Of a stretch of DNA of 64,000 nucleotides, positions 16,285-26,580 are shown piece after piece. The notes under the pieces are model-generated. The model was not told the DNA's origin and did no database searches. It saw only the letters and a list, made by a program, of their open reading frames with translations. The translations under genes and the position numbers were made by a program. Within the stretch, counting starts at the first letter, position 1; the number at the start of each line of letters is the position of its first letter. This DNA comes from Nocardioides aurantiacus (lineage in GTDB: Bacteria; Actinomycetota; Actinomycetes; Propionibacteriales; Nocardioidaceae): NCBI RefSeq assembly GCF_003752505.1, contig NZ_RKHO01000001.1, forward strand, positions 248,001-312,000. The letters are read 5' to 3'.

Positions 16285-18330
16285 GTGAAGCGATACGTGC
16301 GCAGCCCATGGCTCTGGATCCCCATCGCGGTGGTCGGAGTCCTGCTGGCCCTCCAGTACCTCGTGCCCAACGGCGGATACACGGAGATCAAGACCTCCAC
16401 GATGGTCTCGCGGATCACCGACGGCGACGTCAAGGAGATCACCTTCGTCGACGGCGGCGACCAGCAGCTGCGCGCCACGATGGACAACGGCGACAAGGAG
16501 ATGGCCACCTGGGTGGCCGGCCAGCAGCAGCGCCTCGTGCGCCTGGTGCAGGAGGAGGTCTCCGAGGGCACCATCGAGGACTACAACGTCGAGAACCCGC
16601 AGCCGAGCATCCTCGGCTCGCTGTTCTCCCTGCTGCTGCCGTTCGCGCTGATCATCCTGCTGTTCCTGTTCCTGATGAACCAGGTCCAGGGCGGCGGCGG
16701 TCGCGGCGTGATGCAGTTCGCCAAGTCCAAGGCCAAGCTGATCAGCAAGGACATGCCCAAGACGACGTTCGCCGACGTCGCGGGCTGCCAGGAGGCCATC
16801 GAGGAGCTCGGCGAGATCAAGGAGTTCCTCCAGGAGCCGGCCAAGTTCCAGGCCGTGGGCGCCAAGATCCCCAAGGGCGTGCTGCTCTACGGCCAGCCCG
16901 GCACCGGCAAGACCCTGCTGGCCCGCGCGGTCGCGGGCGAGGCGGGCGTCCCGTTCTACTCGATCTCGGGCTCCGACTTCGTGGAGATGTTCGTCGGTGT
17001 GGGCGCCTCCCGGGTGCGCGACCTGTTCGAGCAGGCCAAGGAGAACGCCCCGGCCATCGTCTTCATCGACGAGATCGACGCCGTGGGCCGTCACCGCGGC
17101 GCCGGCATGGGCGGTGGCCACGACGAGCGCGAGCAGACCCTCAACCAGCTCCTCGTCGAGATGGACGGGTTCGACGTGCGCGCGTCGGTCATCCTCATCG
17201 CCGCCACGAACCGTCCCGACATCCTCGACCCCGCGCTGCTGCGCCCGGGCCGCTTCGACCGCCAGATCGCCGTGGACGCCCCCGACCTCGCCGGTCGCGA
17301 GCAGATCCTCAAGGTGCACGCCCGTGGCAAGCCGATGGCGACCGACGTCGACCTGCGCTCGGTGGCCCGTCGTACGCCGGGCTTCTCCGGCGCCGACCTG
17401 GCCAACGTCCTCAACGAGGCGGCGCTGCTGACCGCCCGCGAGGGCAAGGTGCAGATCTTCAAGGAGGCGCTGGACGAGGCCATCGACCGCGTCATCGCCG
17501 GCCCTCAGAAGCGCACCCGCCTGATGAGCGAGAAGGAGAAGCTCATCACGGCCTACCACGAGGGCGGACACGCGCTCGTCGCCGCGGCGCTGCCCGGCAC
17601 CGACCCGGTGCACAAGATCACGATCCTGCCGCGTGGTCGCGCGCTGGGCTACACGATGGTGCTGCCCGACGAGGACAAGTACTCCCAGACCCGCTCGGAG
17701 ATGCTCGACAAGCTCGCCTACATGCTGGGCGGCCGGGCGGCCGAGGAGATGGTCTTCCACGACCCCACCACCGGTGCCGGCAACGACATCGAGAAGGCCA
17801 CCTCGCTGGCCCGCGCGATGGTCACGCAGTACGGCATGACCGAGCGGCTCGGCGCGATCAAGCTGGGTGACAGCCAGGGCGAGCCGTTCCTGGGCCGCGA
17901 CATGGGCCACAGCCGCAACTACTCCGAGGACGTCGCCGCCGTCGTCGACGAGGAGACCAAGCGGCTGCTCGCCACCGCCCACCAGGAGGCCTTCGACATC
18001 CTCGAGGAGAACCGCGACGTCCTGGACTCGCTGGTGCTCGCGCTGATGGAGAAGGAGACGCTCGACAAGGAGCAGGTCGCCGAGGTCTTCGTGCCGCTGC
18101 GTCGCCGTCCGGTCCGTCCTGCCTGGACCGGCTCGGCCACCCGCAACCCCTCGGAGATCCCGCCCGTGGAGATCCCCGAGCGGATCCGTCGGGCCGCGGC
18201 CGAGGGCGCGATCGCCCCGGAGGAGGAGGGTGCCGTCGTGCTGACGCCCCCCGGCGCCGAGGGCGACACCCACGGCGACGCGACGCCGGGCCCCGCCGCC
18301 CCCACCCCGCCCGGACCCGGAACGGCCTGA
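16285..18330 (+). CDS. ftsH: ATP-dependent zinc metalloprotease FtsH
   Basis: Membrane-anchored AAA protease of 681 aa that degrades misfolded membrane proteins and short-lived regulators. Two membrane helices (residues ~9-25 and ~112-131) flank a small extracytoplasmic domain. The AAA module has Walker A GQPGTGKT at 203-210, Walker [13 protein letters not shown] and the second-region-of-homology arginines (RPGRFDRQI). The peptidase site HEGGH is at 425-429. A Pro/Ala-rich, acidic tail of ~60 residues follows the protease domain, as in other actinobacterial FtsH. Start GTG 16285; GAGGAT ends 7 nt before it and may be a degenerate leaderless -10. It is the first gene of the folate operon, and the folE start lies 4 bp after its stop. 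Confidence 0.95.
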   Translation: MKRYVRSPWLWIPIAVVGVLLALQYLVPNGGYTEIKTSTMVSRITDGDVKEITFVDGGDQQLRATMDNGDKEMATWVAGQQQRLVRLVQEEVSEGTIEDYNVENPQPSILGSLFSLLLPFALIILLFLFLMNQVQGGGGRGVMQFAKSKAKLISKDMPKTTFADVAGCQEAIEELGEIKEFLQEPAKFQAVGAKIPKGVLLYGQPGTGKTLLARAVAGEAGVPFYSISGSDFVEMFVGVGASRVRDLFEQAKENAPAIVFIDEIDAVGRHRGAGMGGGHDEREQTLNQLLVEMDGFDVRASVILIAATNRPDILDPALLRPGRFDRQIAVDAPDLAGREQILKVHARGKPMATDVDLRSVARRTPGFSGADLANVLNEAALLTAREGKVQIFKEALDEAIDRVIAGPQKRTRLMSEKEKLITAYHEGGHALVAAALPGTDPVHKITILPRGRALGYTMVLPDEDKYSQTRSEMLDKLAYMLGGRAAEEMVFHDPTTGAGNDIEKATSLARAMVTQYGMTERLGAIKLGDSQGEPFLGRDMGHSRNYSEDVAAVVDEETKRLLATAHQEAFDILEENRDVLDSLVLALMEKETLDKEQVAEVFVPLRRRPVRPAWTGSATRNPSEIPPVEIPERIRRAAAEGAIAPEEEGAVVLTPPGAEGDTHGDATPGPAAPTPPGPGTA

Positions 18331-18334
18331 GCGG

Positions 18335-18943
18335 GTGGGGATCGACCCGGTCGGGGCGGGCCAGGGCGCCGTCGCGCCGTTCGACCACGAGCGTGCCGCC
18401 GCGGCGGTCCGCGAGCTGCTGATCGCGGTGGGGGAGGACCCCGACCGCGAGGGGCTGCAGGACACCCCGGCCCGCGTGGCCCGGGCCTACGCCGAGCTCA
18501 CCGTCGGACTGCACCAGCAGCCCGAGGACGTGCTCACCACGACCTTCGACATCGGCCACGACGAGATGGTCCTGGTGCGCGACATCGAGCTGTGGTCGAT
18601 GTGCGAGCACCACCTCGTGCCGTTCACCGGGGTGGCGCACGTCGGCTACATCCCCAACGCCAACGGCAAGATCACCGGGCTGTCCAAGCTGGCCCGGCTG
18701 GTCGACGTCTACGCCAAGCGGCCGCAGGTGCAGGAGCGGCTGACCACGCAGGTCGCCGACGCGCTGGTGCGGATCCTGGAGCCGCGCGGCGTGATCGTGG
18801 TGATCGAGGCCGAGCACCTGTGCATGACGATGCGCGGGGTCCGCAAGGCCGGGGCGCGCACGCTCACCTCGGCGGTGCGCGGCCAGATGCACCAGCCGGC
18901 CACCCGCGCCGAGGCCATGTCGCTGATCCTGGCCGCCCGCTAG
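18335..18943 (+). CDS. folE: GTP cyclohydrolase I
   Basis: Converts GTP to 7,8-dihydroneopterin triphosphate, the first step of tetrahydrofolate synthesis. The 202-aa protein retains the zinc ligands Cys90 and His93 ([10 protein letters not shown]) and Cys163 (HLCMTMRG), so it is the zinc-dependent type IA enzyme. GTG start directly after ftsH. Followed by folP, folB and folK in the same direction, so the pterin branch of folate synthesis is co-transcribed with ftsH. Confidence 0.95.
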   Translation: MGIDPVGAGQGAVAPFDHERAAAAVRELLIAVGEDPDREGLQDTPARVARAYAELTVGLHQQPEDVLTTTFDIGHDEMVLVRDIELWSMCEHHLVPFTGVAHVGYIPNANGKITGLSKLARLVDVYAKRPQVQERLTTQVADALVRILEPRGVIVVIEAEHLCMTMRGVRKAGARTLTSAVRGQMHQPATRAEAMSLILAAR

Positions 18944-18956
18944 CCAGGCGGCCGCT

Positions 18957-19841
18957 GTGAGCGTCGTACGCCCGGACCGCGGCTCGTGGGAGCACGGTCT
19001 GCCCCGGCTCCCGCGTCCGCTGGTGATGGGGATCGTCAACGTCACCCCCGACTCCTTCTCCGACGGCGGCGAGCACGCCACCACCGAGGCGGCGGTGCGG
19101 CACGGGTTGCAGCTGCACGCCGACGGCGCCGACCTGCTCGACGTCGGCGGCGAGTCGACCCGGCCCGGCGCGACCCGCCCGCTGGTGGCCGAGGAGCTCG
19201 ACCGCGTCGTCCCCGTCATCGCGGCGCTGGCCGAGCGTGGCGTGGCGGTCTCGGTCGACACGATGCGCCACGAGGTCGCCCGCGCAGCCCTGGACGCCGG
19301 GGCGGTCCTGGTCAACGACGTGTCCGGCGGGCTCGCCGACCCGGAGGTGCTGCAGGTGGTGGCCGAGCGCGGGGCGGCGTACGTCGCGATGCACTGGCGC
19401 GCCCACGCCACCGAGATGCAGCGCCACGCCCGCTACGACGACGTCGTGGCCGAGGTCGTCGCCGAGCTGCGTGACCGCCTCGACGCCGCGGTCGCCGCCG
19501 GGGTGGACCCCGACCGGCTGGTGCTCGACCCCGGCCTGGGGTTCGCCAAGACCGCCGAGCACAACTGGGAGCTGCTGGCCCGGCTGCCCGAGCTGGGCGC
19601 CCTGGGGGCGCCGCTGCTGGTGGGCTCCTCGCGGAAGTCCTTCCTCGGCACCCTCCTGGCGGCGCCCGACGGCACGCCCCGGGCGGTGGACGACCGCGAG
19701 GACGCCAACGTGGCGCTCACCACGATCGCGGCCACCCAGCGCGTGTGGGGGGTCCGGGTGCACCAGGTGCGGGGCAGCCTGGACGCCATCCGGGTGGTCG
19801 AGAGGTGGTCGGAGGCCGCCGGTAGGGTCGGCGCACCATGA
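18957..19841 (+). CDS. folP: dihydropteroate synthase
   Basis: Condenses 6-hydroxymethyl-dihydropterin pyrophosphate with p-aminobenzoate; target of sulfonamides. The 294-aa TIM barrel shows both signatures, MGIVNVTPDSFSDGG near the N-terminus and LLDVGGESTRPGA, plus VLDPGLGFAKTAEHN and the VGSSRKSFLG phosphate-binding loop. GTG 18957. Its last bases overlap the folB start (ATGA). Confidence 0.95.
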   Translation: MSVVRPDRGSWEHGLPRLPRPLVMGIVNVTPDSFSDGGEHATTEAAVRHGLQLHADGADLLDVGGESTRPGATRPLVAEELDRVVPVIAALAERGVAVSVDTMRHEVARAALDAGAVLVNDVSGGLADPEVLQVVAERGAAYVAMHWRAHATEMQRHARYDDVVAEVVAELRDRLDAAVAAGVDPDRLVLDPGLGFAKTAEHNWELLARLPELGALGAPLLVGSSRKSFLGTLLAAPDGTPRAVDDREDANVALTTIAATQRVWGVRVHQVRGSLDAIRVVERWSEAAGRVGAP

Positions 19842-20257
19842 GCAGCCCCTCCAGCAGCCCGCTGACCAGCCCCGTCGGGACCACCCGGCGTCCTGTCGCC
19901 GACCGGCTCGCGGTGCGCGGGCTGCGGTTCCGGGGCCACCACGGCGTGCTCGACCACGAGAAGCGCGACGGCCAGGACTTCCTGGTCGACCTCGTGCTCC
20001 TGCTCGACACCCGGCCGGCGGCGCAGACCGACGACTTGCAGGACACGGTCGACTACGGGAGTCTCGTGGAGCAGGTGCGCGCCGTGGTGGAGGGTGATCC
20101 CGTCGACCTCATCGAGACCCTCGCGCAGCGCATCGCCGACGTCTGCTTGACCAAGCCGGCGGTCGTCGAGGTCGAAGTCACCGTGCACAAGCCCCACGCC
20201 CCGATCCAGGCGACGTTCGAGGACGTCGCCCTGACCATCAACCGGAGCCTTGAGTGA
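19838..20257 (+). CDS. folB: dihydroneopterin aldolase
   Basis: Cleaves dihydroneopterin to hydroxymethyl-dihydropterin and glycolaldehyde. 139 aa, with a 20-residue Ser/Pro-rich N-terminal extension before the core LAVRGLRFRGHHGVLDHEK. The catalytic Lys equivalent is in TVHKPHAPI, and VDYGSLVE is the usual pterin-binding segment. TAGGGT at 19823-19828, 9 nt before ATG 19838 inside folP, may be an internal promoter. Overlaps folP and folK by 4 bp each. Confidence 0.93.
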   Translation: MSSPSSSPLTSPVGTTRRPVADRLAVRGLRFRGHHGVLDHEKRDGQDFLVDLVLLLDTRPAAQTDDLQDTVDYGSLVEQVRAVVEGDPVDLIETLAQRIADVCLTKPAVVEVEVTVHKPHAPIQATFEDVALTINRSLE

Positions 20258-20823
20258 GCGAGTCCCCCAACCCGAACATCATCGACACCGACAGCATCAC
20301 CGGTGAGATGCACCCGATCCGCCGCGGCGTGATCTCCATCGGGTCCAACCTCGGCGAGCGTCGCTCCCACCTGCAGGGCGCCGTCGACGCGCTGGCCGAC
20401 ACCCCCGAGGTGTGGGTCACCGAGGTCTCCGGCGTCTACGAGACCGACCCGGTCGACGCCCCCGAGGGCTCGCGCGAGTTCCTCAACGCCGTGGTCCTGT
20501 TCGACACCACGCTGCCCGCCCGCACCCTGCTGGAGCGTGCGCTGGCCGTCGAGTCGGCCTTCGGCCGGGAGCGCTCCGGCGTCGCGAACGAGCCCCGCAC
20601 CCTCGACGTCGACCTCGTCGTCCTCGGTGACCGCCGGGCCGACGAGCCCGACCTGCAGCTGCCCCACCCGCGCGCCGCCGAGCGCGCCTTCGTGCTGGTG
20701 CCCTGGCTCGACCTCGAGCCCGACGCCGAGATCCCCGGGGTCGGCCCCGTGGCCGGCCTGGTCGAGAAGACCGGCCGTGACGGGGTGCGCCTGCGCGAGG
20801 ACATCGAGCTCGAGGTCCACTGA
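20254..20823 (+). CDS. folK: 2-amino-4-hydroxy-6-hydroxymethyldihydropteridine pyrophosphokinase
   Basis: Activates hydroxymethyl-dihydropterin with ATP for FolP. The 189-aa protein shows SIGSNLGERRSHLQGAVDAL at the start of the core, EVSGVYETDPV, FLNAVV and the metal-binding RTLDVDLVVLGD followed by LPHPRAAERAFVLVP, all family hallmarks. About 25 extra N-terminal residues precede the core. GTG 20254 overlaps the folB stop. Confidence 0.94.
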   Translation: MSESPNPNIIDTDSITGEMHPIRRGVISIGSNLGERRSHLQGAVDALADTPEVWVTEVSGVYETDPVDAPEGSREFLNAVVLFDTTLPARTLLERALAVESAFGRERSGVANEPRTLDVDLVVLGDRRADEPDLQLPHPRAAERAFVLVPWLDLEPDAEIPGVGPVAGLVEKTGRDGVRLREDIELEVH

Positions 20824-20826
20824 GCC

Positions 20827-21360
20827 GTGCCGTCACGCGGCGGACCGGGCGACCCCGCGCGGCCCGACCGGCGTCCCGACCGGGCGCCCGACGGGGGTCC
20901 CGAGCGGGACCCCGGCACCGTCGGCACGACGGGTCCGGCGCCGCTGGTGCTGCTGGGCGTGGTCGGCCTGGTGGTCGGCTGGTCGCTGCGGCTCGCCGCG
21001 CTGCGCCTGGGGTACGCCGAGCCCGACGTCACCTCCACCTCGCTGGCGCTGCTCGCCTTCGTGGCGGCGATCCTGGGTGGGTCGGCCTGGCTGACCCGGC
21101 GCGCCGTACGCCGTGACCGCACTGCGCTGGCGCACCACGCGGCCGTCAACCGGCTGGTGCTGGGCAAGGCCTGCGCCCTGGTCGGGGCGCTGCTGCTCGG
21201 GGGGTACGCCGGCTACGGGCTGGCCCAGCTCGGGGTCGGTGACCCGGCCGCCTTCACCCGGTTGTGGCGCTCGGGGCTGGGCGTGCTGGCCGCGGGGGCC
21301 GTGCTCGTGACGGCGCTGCTCCTGGAGCACGCGTGTCGTGTGCCGGGGGACCCCGACTAG
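20827..21360 (+). CDS. DUF3180 family membrane protein
   Basis: Small membrane protein of 177 aa. A Pro/Arg/Asp-rich N-terminal tail of about 35 residues precedes four predicted membrane helices (VLLGVVGLVVGWSLRLAAL; LALLAFVAAILGGSAWL; LGKACALVGALLLGGYAGYGL; LGVLAAGAVLVTALLLE). The family is known from Actinobacteria and regularly follows folK, as it does here 3 bp after the folK stop. No biochemical function is established, and its constant place in the folate operon is the only clue. Confidence 0.75.
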   Translation: MPSRGGPGDPARPDRRPDRAPDGGPERDPGTVGTTGPAPLVLLGVVGLVVGWSLRLAALRLGYAEPDVTSTSLALLAFVAAILGGSAWLTRRAVRRDRTALAHHAAVNRLVLGKACALVGALLLGGYAGYGLAQLGVGDPAAFTRLWRSGLGVLAAGAVLVTALLLEHACRVPGDPD

Positions 21361-21365
21361 TTCCC

Positions 21366-21371
21366 TACGCT
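21366..21371 (+). promoter_or_regulatory. -10 hexamer TACGCT, leaderless
   Basis: TACGCT followed by 6 nt and ATG 21378; marks the end of the folate operon and a new transcription unit. Confidence 0.5.
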
Positions 21372-21377
21372 GCCGAC

Positions 21378-22052
21378 ATGGCTCCCCGCCGCCCGCGCAG
21401 GCACGTCCCGACCGGCCCCCGATCGGCCCCTCGCCGTCGCCAGCGCAGCGTCCGGGTGAGCGTCGCGGTCGCGCTGCTCGGCACCGCCACCGCGCTGGTG
21501 CTGCTGAGCCTGCCGACCCGGTCGGTGCTGTGGCTCAGCCTCGCCTCGGTGAGCAGCCTGGTGCTGTCGTGGGCGGCGCTGCGGATGGTGTGGACCGAGG
21601 TGCTGCAGTCGCGGCGCGAGAACGCCGCCGACCGGGCCGCCGCGGCCCGGGCCTACCGCGAGCTGTTCACCGTCCGTGCCGCCGAGCACGCCGAGTTCAC
21701 CACCGCGATGACCGAGCGCCTCGCCGAGGCGCGGCTCTCGCAGCGCGAGCTCGAGGGGCTGCTCGCCCAGCAGCAGGGACGCACCGCCGCCGCCGAGTCG
21801 GTCGCGGCCGAGCGCCAGGCCGAGCAGGAGGAGCGCCTGCAGCAGCTCCGGGTCCGGGTCGCCGAGCTGGAGGCGGCCGCCGCCGCGGAGGCGGCCGAGG
21901 AGGTCGCCCGGGCGGCTGCCCGTCCGGTCGACGAGGAGGCGCTCCGCGCCTGGGAGACCCGCAGCGCCGACTCCGTGGTGGAGCTCGCCGCGTGGGAGGA
22001 GAACCTGCGCGACACGATGCGGGCCGCGGGACGCTCCCGCCGCCAGGCCTGA
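21378..22052 (+). CDS. hypothetical membrane protein with cytoplasmic coiled coil
   Basis: 224 aa, family not recognised. A basic N-terminus (RRPRRHVPTGPRSAPRRRQR) leads into two hydrophobic helices (VAVALLGTATALVLLSLP and SVLWLSLASVSSLVLSWAALRMV). These are followed by about 150 residues of Ala/Glu/Arg-rich heptad-like sequence, a long coiled coil expected in the cytoplasm. Leaderless-type promoter directly upstream, so it is probably not part of the folate operon. A structural or scaffold role near the membrane is possible but not shown. Confidence 0.6.
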   Translation: MAPRRPRRHVPTGPRSAPRRRQRSVRVSVAVALLGTATALVLLSLPTRSVLWLSLASVSSLVLSWAALRMVWTEVLQSRRENAADRAAAARAYRELFTVRAAEHAEFTTAMTERLAEARLSQRELEGLLAQQQGRTAAAESVAAERQAEQEERLQQLRVRVAELEAAAAAEAAEEVARAAARPVDEEALRAWETRSADSVVELAAWEENLRDTMRAAGRSRRQA

Positions 22053-22079
22053 GCCCCGACCGCCCGCCCCGACCCGCGC

Positions 22080-22085
22080 TAGGGT
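22080..22085 (+). promoter_or_regulatory. -10 hexamer TAGGGT, leaderless
   Basis: TAGGGT followed by 7 nt and ATG 22093 of the first binding-protein gene. Confidence 0.5.
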
Positions 22086-22092
22086 CGCCGCG

Positions 22093-23076
22093 ATGCCGGC
22101 CCCGCGACGCTCCCCGCACCACCCTGCCCGCCGTCCCGGGCTGCCGGTCGTGGTGCTGCTCGTGGTCGCCCTGCTGGCCGGCTGCGGGGGCGGGACCGAG
22201 GACGCCGCGCCCGTCGAGCGGCGCACGGTCACGCTGGTGGCGCAGAGCACCACCGAGGGCGACGTGCTGACCGCGCTCTACGGGCTGCTCCTCGAGCAGG
22301 CGGGCTACCGGGTCGAGGTGGCCGGTCCCGCGCCGCGCGAGGACTACCTGGAGGCGCTGCGGGAGGGGCGGGCGCAGCTGGCCCCCGACTACGTCTCCGC
22401 CCTGGCCGAGACGCTGCGGGGCGAAGGCACGGCCGGCACCGCCCCGGGAGCCGGTCCGGCGGCCGCCGTGCCCGCTCCGGCGCCCGACGTCGCCCTGGCG
22501 GAGCTCGAGGAGCTGGCGCGCGCGGTCGGCCTGGCGCCCCTGCAGCCGGCCCGCGCCGAGGACGTGCGCTCGTTCGCGGTCACCCGCGCCTTCGCCGAGA
22601 AGCACCGGCTGCGGACGCTGAGCGACCTGGCCCGGTCGGGGCAGCGGGTCGCGCTCGCCGCGGACACCGAGTGCGCCACCCGCGCCGACTGCGCCCGCGG
22701 GCTGCGCGAGGTCTACGGCGTCCGGCTGCGCCGCACCGTGCCGGTGGGCATCGACGGCGGCGACACCCTGGGGCAGCTGCGCGGGGGCGCCGTGCAGCTC
22801 GCGCAGGTCGCCTCGACCGACGGCCGGCTGGCCGGTCCGGACGCCGACGTCGTGGTGCTGGCCGACGACCGCGACCTGCAGCCCTCGCAGCAGGTGGTGC
22901 CGGTCGCGAACGCCGCCTGGGTCGCCGAGCAGCCGGTCGTGCGCACCGTGATGGCCGACCTGGCGCCGGTGCTGACCACCGGGGCGCTGCGCGGACTCGC
23001 CGCCCGGGTCGACGGCGACGCGACGTCGGCCCGCGAGGCCGCCCAGGTCTGGCTCCGCGAGCAGGGCCTGCTCTAG
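22093..23076 (+). CDS. osmoprotectant-type ABC substrate-binding lipoprotein, divergent copy
   Basis: 327-aa lipoprotein. A signal peptide ends in LLAGC (Cys near residue 34). The mature part begins VTLVAQSTTEGDVLTALYGLLLEQAGY, the usual order of the OpuC/OsmX family (normally VGSxNFTE...). The conserved NFTE is degenerate here, and the PEYTGT motif is replaced by APDYVSAL, so ligand contacts probably differ. A Gly/Ala/Pro-rich insert lies at residues ~115-135. It has its own leaderless promoter and no permease directly downstream; it may share the ATPase and permeases encoded at 24770-27356. Convergent with the lyase gene. Confidence 0.7.
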   Translation: MPAPRRSPHHPARRPGLPVVVLLVVALLAGCGGGTEDAAPVERRTVTLVAQSTTEGDVLTALYGLLLEQAGYRVEVAGPAPREDYLEALREGRAQLAPDYVSALAETLRGEGTAGTAPGAGPAAAVPAPAPDVALAELEELARAVGLAPLQPARAEDVRSFAVTRAFAEKHRLRTLSDLARSGQRVALAADTECATRADCARGLREVYGVRLRRTVPVGIDGGDTLGQLRGGAVQLAQVASTDGRLAGPDADVVVLADDRDLQPSQQVVPVANAAWVAEQPVVRTVMADLAPVLTTGALRGLAARVDGDATSAREAAQVWLREQGLL

Positions 23077-23091
23077 CGGGTCGGACGGGCC

Positions 23092-24534
23092 TCAGACCGG
23101 CAGCCGGGCGGCGGGCACCATCGCGGCCAGCCCGCCGACCAGCTCCTCGGCAAGCAGCAGGTCGGAGGTCAGGTCGCGGTCGGCGGTGTCGGCCACGCCA
23201 CCGTCCTGCTCGTCGAGCCACGCCATCGCCCGGGCCAGGGCCGGCGGGTGGGAGTCCTGCATCCGCAGGCACCGCAGCGACGCGACCAGCTCGGCGGCGA
23301 TGACCGCGCGGAAGCGCGACACGGCGTCCAGGGCCTGCCGGGCCGCCAGCGTGGCGAAGCTGGCGTCCTCCTCGACGCCGCGCGAGAGCGTCACGACCTG
23401 GGTGCCGGCGGGGGTGGCGAGCGCCCGGAGCTCGGCCAGCGCCGAGGCCGCGGAGTACTCCACGATCATCACCCCCGAGGCGGCCGGGGTGCCGTCGCCG
23501 AGGAACGGGTGCAGGCCGGTGTACGCCGGCTCGGCCAGCATCGTCAGCCGGGCCAGGCTCAGCTGCGCCGCCTGGGCGAGCGCGAGCACCAGCGCGTCGA
23601 GCGACTGCACGAGGTACGCCGCGTGGAAGCCGCCGTGGTGGGCCACCCCGTGCGACGCGGACACGATCGGGTTCTCCGAGGGGGCGTTGGCCATCGCGGT
23701 CACCACGGTCTCGGCGAACGCCAGCCGGTCCATCAGCGCCCCGTGCACCTGCGGCAGCGTGCGCAGCCCGAAGGGGTCCTGGATCCGGCTCGGCGCGACC
23801 CCGGTGTCGACCAGCTCGCGCACCGTCCGGCAGACCCAGCGCGCGCCGGGGAAGGGCGTGGCGACCTCGACGGCCGGGCTGAACGCCTCGGGGTTGCCGC
23901 GCACCGCCGCGAGGTCCATGGCCGCGACGACGAGCGAGGAGCGGGCCAGCCGGTCCAGGTCGGCGACCGCGAGCGCCGCGTCGGCGAGGACGGCGGCGTT
24001 GCTCGACATGAAGGTGAGCGCGTCGCCGGGCCCGAAGGTGGCGGTGCGGGGCGGCACCGGGACGCTGCGGACCTCGCCCGCGATCACCAGCGCCGTGGTG
24101 GCCAGGGCCGCGAGGTCGGCGGTGCCGACGCTGCCGCCCTCGCGCACGGGCGGCAGCGCGTCGGCGGCGATCATCTCCGCGAGGGCGTCGACCACCTCGG
24201 GCCGGATGCCGTTGCCGTCGGCGGCGAGCTGGTTGAGCCGGATCGTCAGCATCGCCCGGACCCGGGAGGCCGATCGGCGCTCGCCGGAGCTGGTGGCGTG
24301 GGAGCGCAGCAGCCGCAGCGACTGGGCGTCGGGGTCCGGCACCACGACGTCGCGGTTGGCCCCGACCCCCGTCGAGCGGCCGTAGACGGGCCGGGTGGCG
24401 GCCACCTCCTCGGCGTACGCGTGGGAGCGGGCGACCCGGTCGCGGGCGGCCGGGTCCAGCCGCACCGGGTCCGTGCGCCGCGCCGCCGCGACGACGTCCG
24501 CCAGGCTCAGGTGCTCCCCGTCGACGACCGGCAC
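23092..24534 (-). CDS. aromatic amino acid lyase homologue lacking the MIO motif (possible trimethylammonium lyase)
   Basis: 480-aa member of the histidine/phenylalanine ammonia-lyase fold. Family landmarks are PVYGRSTGVGANRD (catalytic Tyr51), RSHATSSGE, RLNQLAADGNGIRP, QDPFGLRTLPQVHGA and NAPSENPIV. Where working ammonia-lyases read GSVGASGDLAPLA, this protein reads GSVGTADLAALA (residues 134-145). The Ala-Ser-Gly that cyclises to the MIO electrophile is gone and one residue is deleted. It is therefore unlikely to release ammonia by the normal route. I recall that ergothionase, which eliminates trimethylamine, is an MIO-free member of this fold. The gene is divergent from a quaternary-amine transporter, which fits such a role. 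GTG 24534 follows GGGAGGGA; the upstream ATG at 24621 lacks a site. Confidence 0.72.
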   Translation of the reverse strand: MPVVDGEHLSLADVVAAARRTDPVRLDPAARDRVARSHAYAEEVAATRPVYGRSTGVGANRDVVVPDPDAQSLRLLRSHATSSGERRSASRVRAMLTIRLNQLAADGNGIRPEVVDALAEMIAADALPPVREGGSVGTADLAALATTALVIAGEVRSVPVPPRTATFGPGDALTFMSSNAAVLADAALAVADLDRLARSSLVVAAMDLAAVRGNPEAFSPAVEVATPFPGARWVCRTVRELVDTGVAPSRIQDPFGLRTLPQVHGALMDRLAFAETVVTAMANAPSENPIVSASHGVAHHGGFHAAYLVQSLDALVLALAQAAQLSLARLTMLAEPAYTGLHPFLGDGTPAASGVMIVEYSAASALAELRALATPAGTQVVTLSRGVEEDASFATLAARQALDAVSRFRAVIAAELVASLRCLRMQDSHPPALARAMAWLDEQDGGVADTADRDLTSDLLLAEELVGGLAAMVPAARLPV

Positions 24535-24670
24535 GACCGACTCCCTCCCGCGCCGGGCACGACCGCCCGGCGCCGCTCCGGGCCCGGCGCGGCTCGCCGT
24601 CGGCCCCCCGCCATCGTCCACCCGATGTCCGCCCCGCGGTCGCCGCCCACCCCGGCTGGGCGGCGTGTCC

Positions 24671-24676
24671 TAGCGT
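24671..24676 (+). promoter_or_regulatory. -10 hexamer TAGCGT for the transporter operon
   Basis: TAGCGT in the divergent lyase-transporter spacer. It would give a leader of roughly 85-90 nt before ATG 24770. Confidence 0.4.
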
Positions 24677-24723
24677 GGAGGGGCGAATCTGCACAACCGG
24701 TGTGTGGAATGCTCGACAGCAAC

Positions 24724-24742
24724 GCCCGGCCGCCGGCCGGGC
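24724..24742 (+). other. stem-loop in the leader of the osmoprotectant transporter operon
   Basis: GCCCGGCC, loop GCC, GGCCGGGC: a perfect 8-bp hairpin about 28 nt upstream of ATG 24770 and 12 nt before the ribosome-binding site ACGGAGG (24754-24760). A post-transcriptional role is conceivable but nothing more can be said. Confidence 0.3.
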
Positions 24743-24769
24743 CCGGACCGTCCACGGAGGACTCCAGAG

Positions 24770-25845
<1,076 letters not shown>

Positions 25846-25849
<4 letters not shown>

Positions 25850-26580
25850 GCACCGCCGCGGCGTACGCCGTGCCGGACCTGGCCGCCCACGTGGTGCAGG
25901 CGGCGAGCTCCTCGCCGTGGGCGTTCTTCTCCTACTTCCTCGACAACCGCGCCCGGACGCTGGACTGGCTGTGGGCCCACACCTGGCTCTCGGTCGTCCC
26001 GGTGCTCGTCGGGCTGGTGCTCGCGCTGCCGCTGGGGTGGCTGGCGCGCCGCTACTCCTTCGTCTACCCGCCGATGATGTCGATCACCGGCGTGCTCTAC
26101 ACCGTGCCCTCGATCGCGCTGTTCGTGCTGATCCCGCCGCTGCTCGGCCTCGACCCGCTCTCGCCGCTGCAGGTGCCGATCGCGCTGAGCCTCTACTCCA
26201 CCGCGCTGCTCGTGCGCGTCGTCGCCGACGGCCTCGCCGCCGTGCCGCAGGAGACCATTCAGGCAGCCACCGCGATCGGGTTCCGGCCGGTCAACCGGTT
26301 CTTCAAGGTCGAGCTGCCGATCGCCGTGCCCGTCATCACCGCCGGGCTGCGCGTGGCCATCGTGGCCAACGTGAGCATCGTGGCGGTCGCGGGCACCATC
26401 GGCATGACCAACCTCGGACTGCTCTTCGACGAGGGCTTCAAGCTCTCGGTCGACACGCCGTACTACCCGCCGATCGTGCTCGGCATCGTGCTCTGCGTGC
26501 TGCTGGCCCTGTTGCTGGACGCGTTCGTGGTGGCCCTCGACCGGGCGCTCACCCCCTGGCGACGGGCGGTCGGACGATGA
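25846..26580 (+). CDS. glycine betaine/quaternary-amine ABC transporter permease, subunit 1
   Basis: 244-aa inner-membrane permease of the ProW/OpuCB type with five to six helices and the EAA-loop segment TIQAATAIGFRPVNRFFKVELPIAVPVI that docks on the ATPase. GTG start in an overlap with the ATPase gene; its own stop overlaps the second permease (ATGA). Two separate permease genes are the usual layout for OpuC-type importers with free lipoprotein receptors. Confidence 0.9.

Noticed and set aside
23092-24534. Ordinary histidine ammonia-lyase (hutH)
   Set aside because: The MIO-forming Ala-Ser-Gly is missing and no hutU, hutI or hutG gene is nearby.
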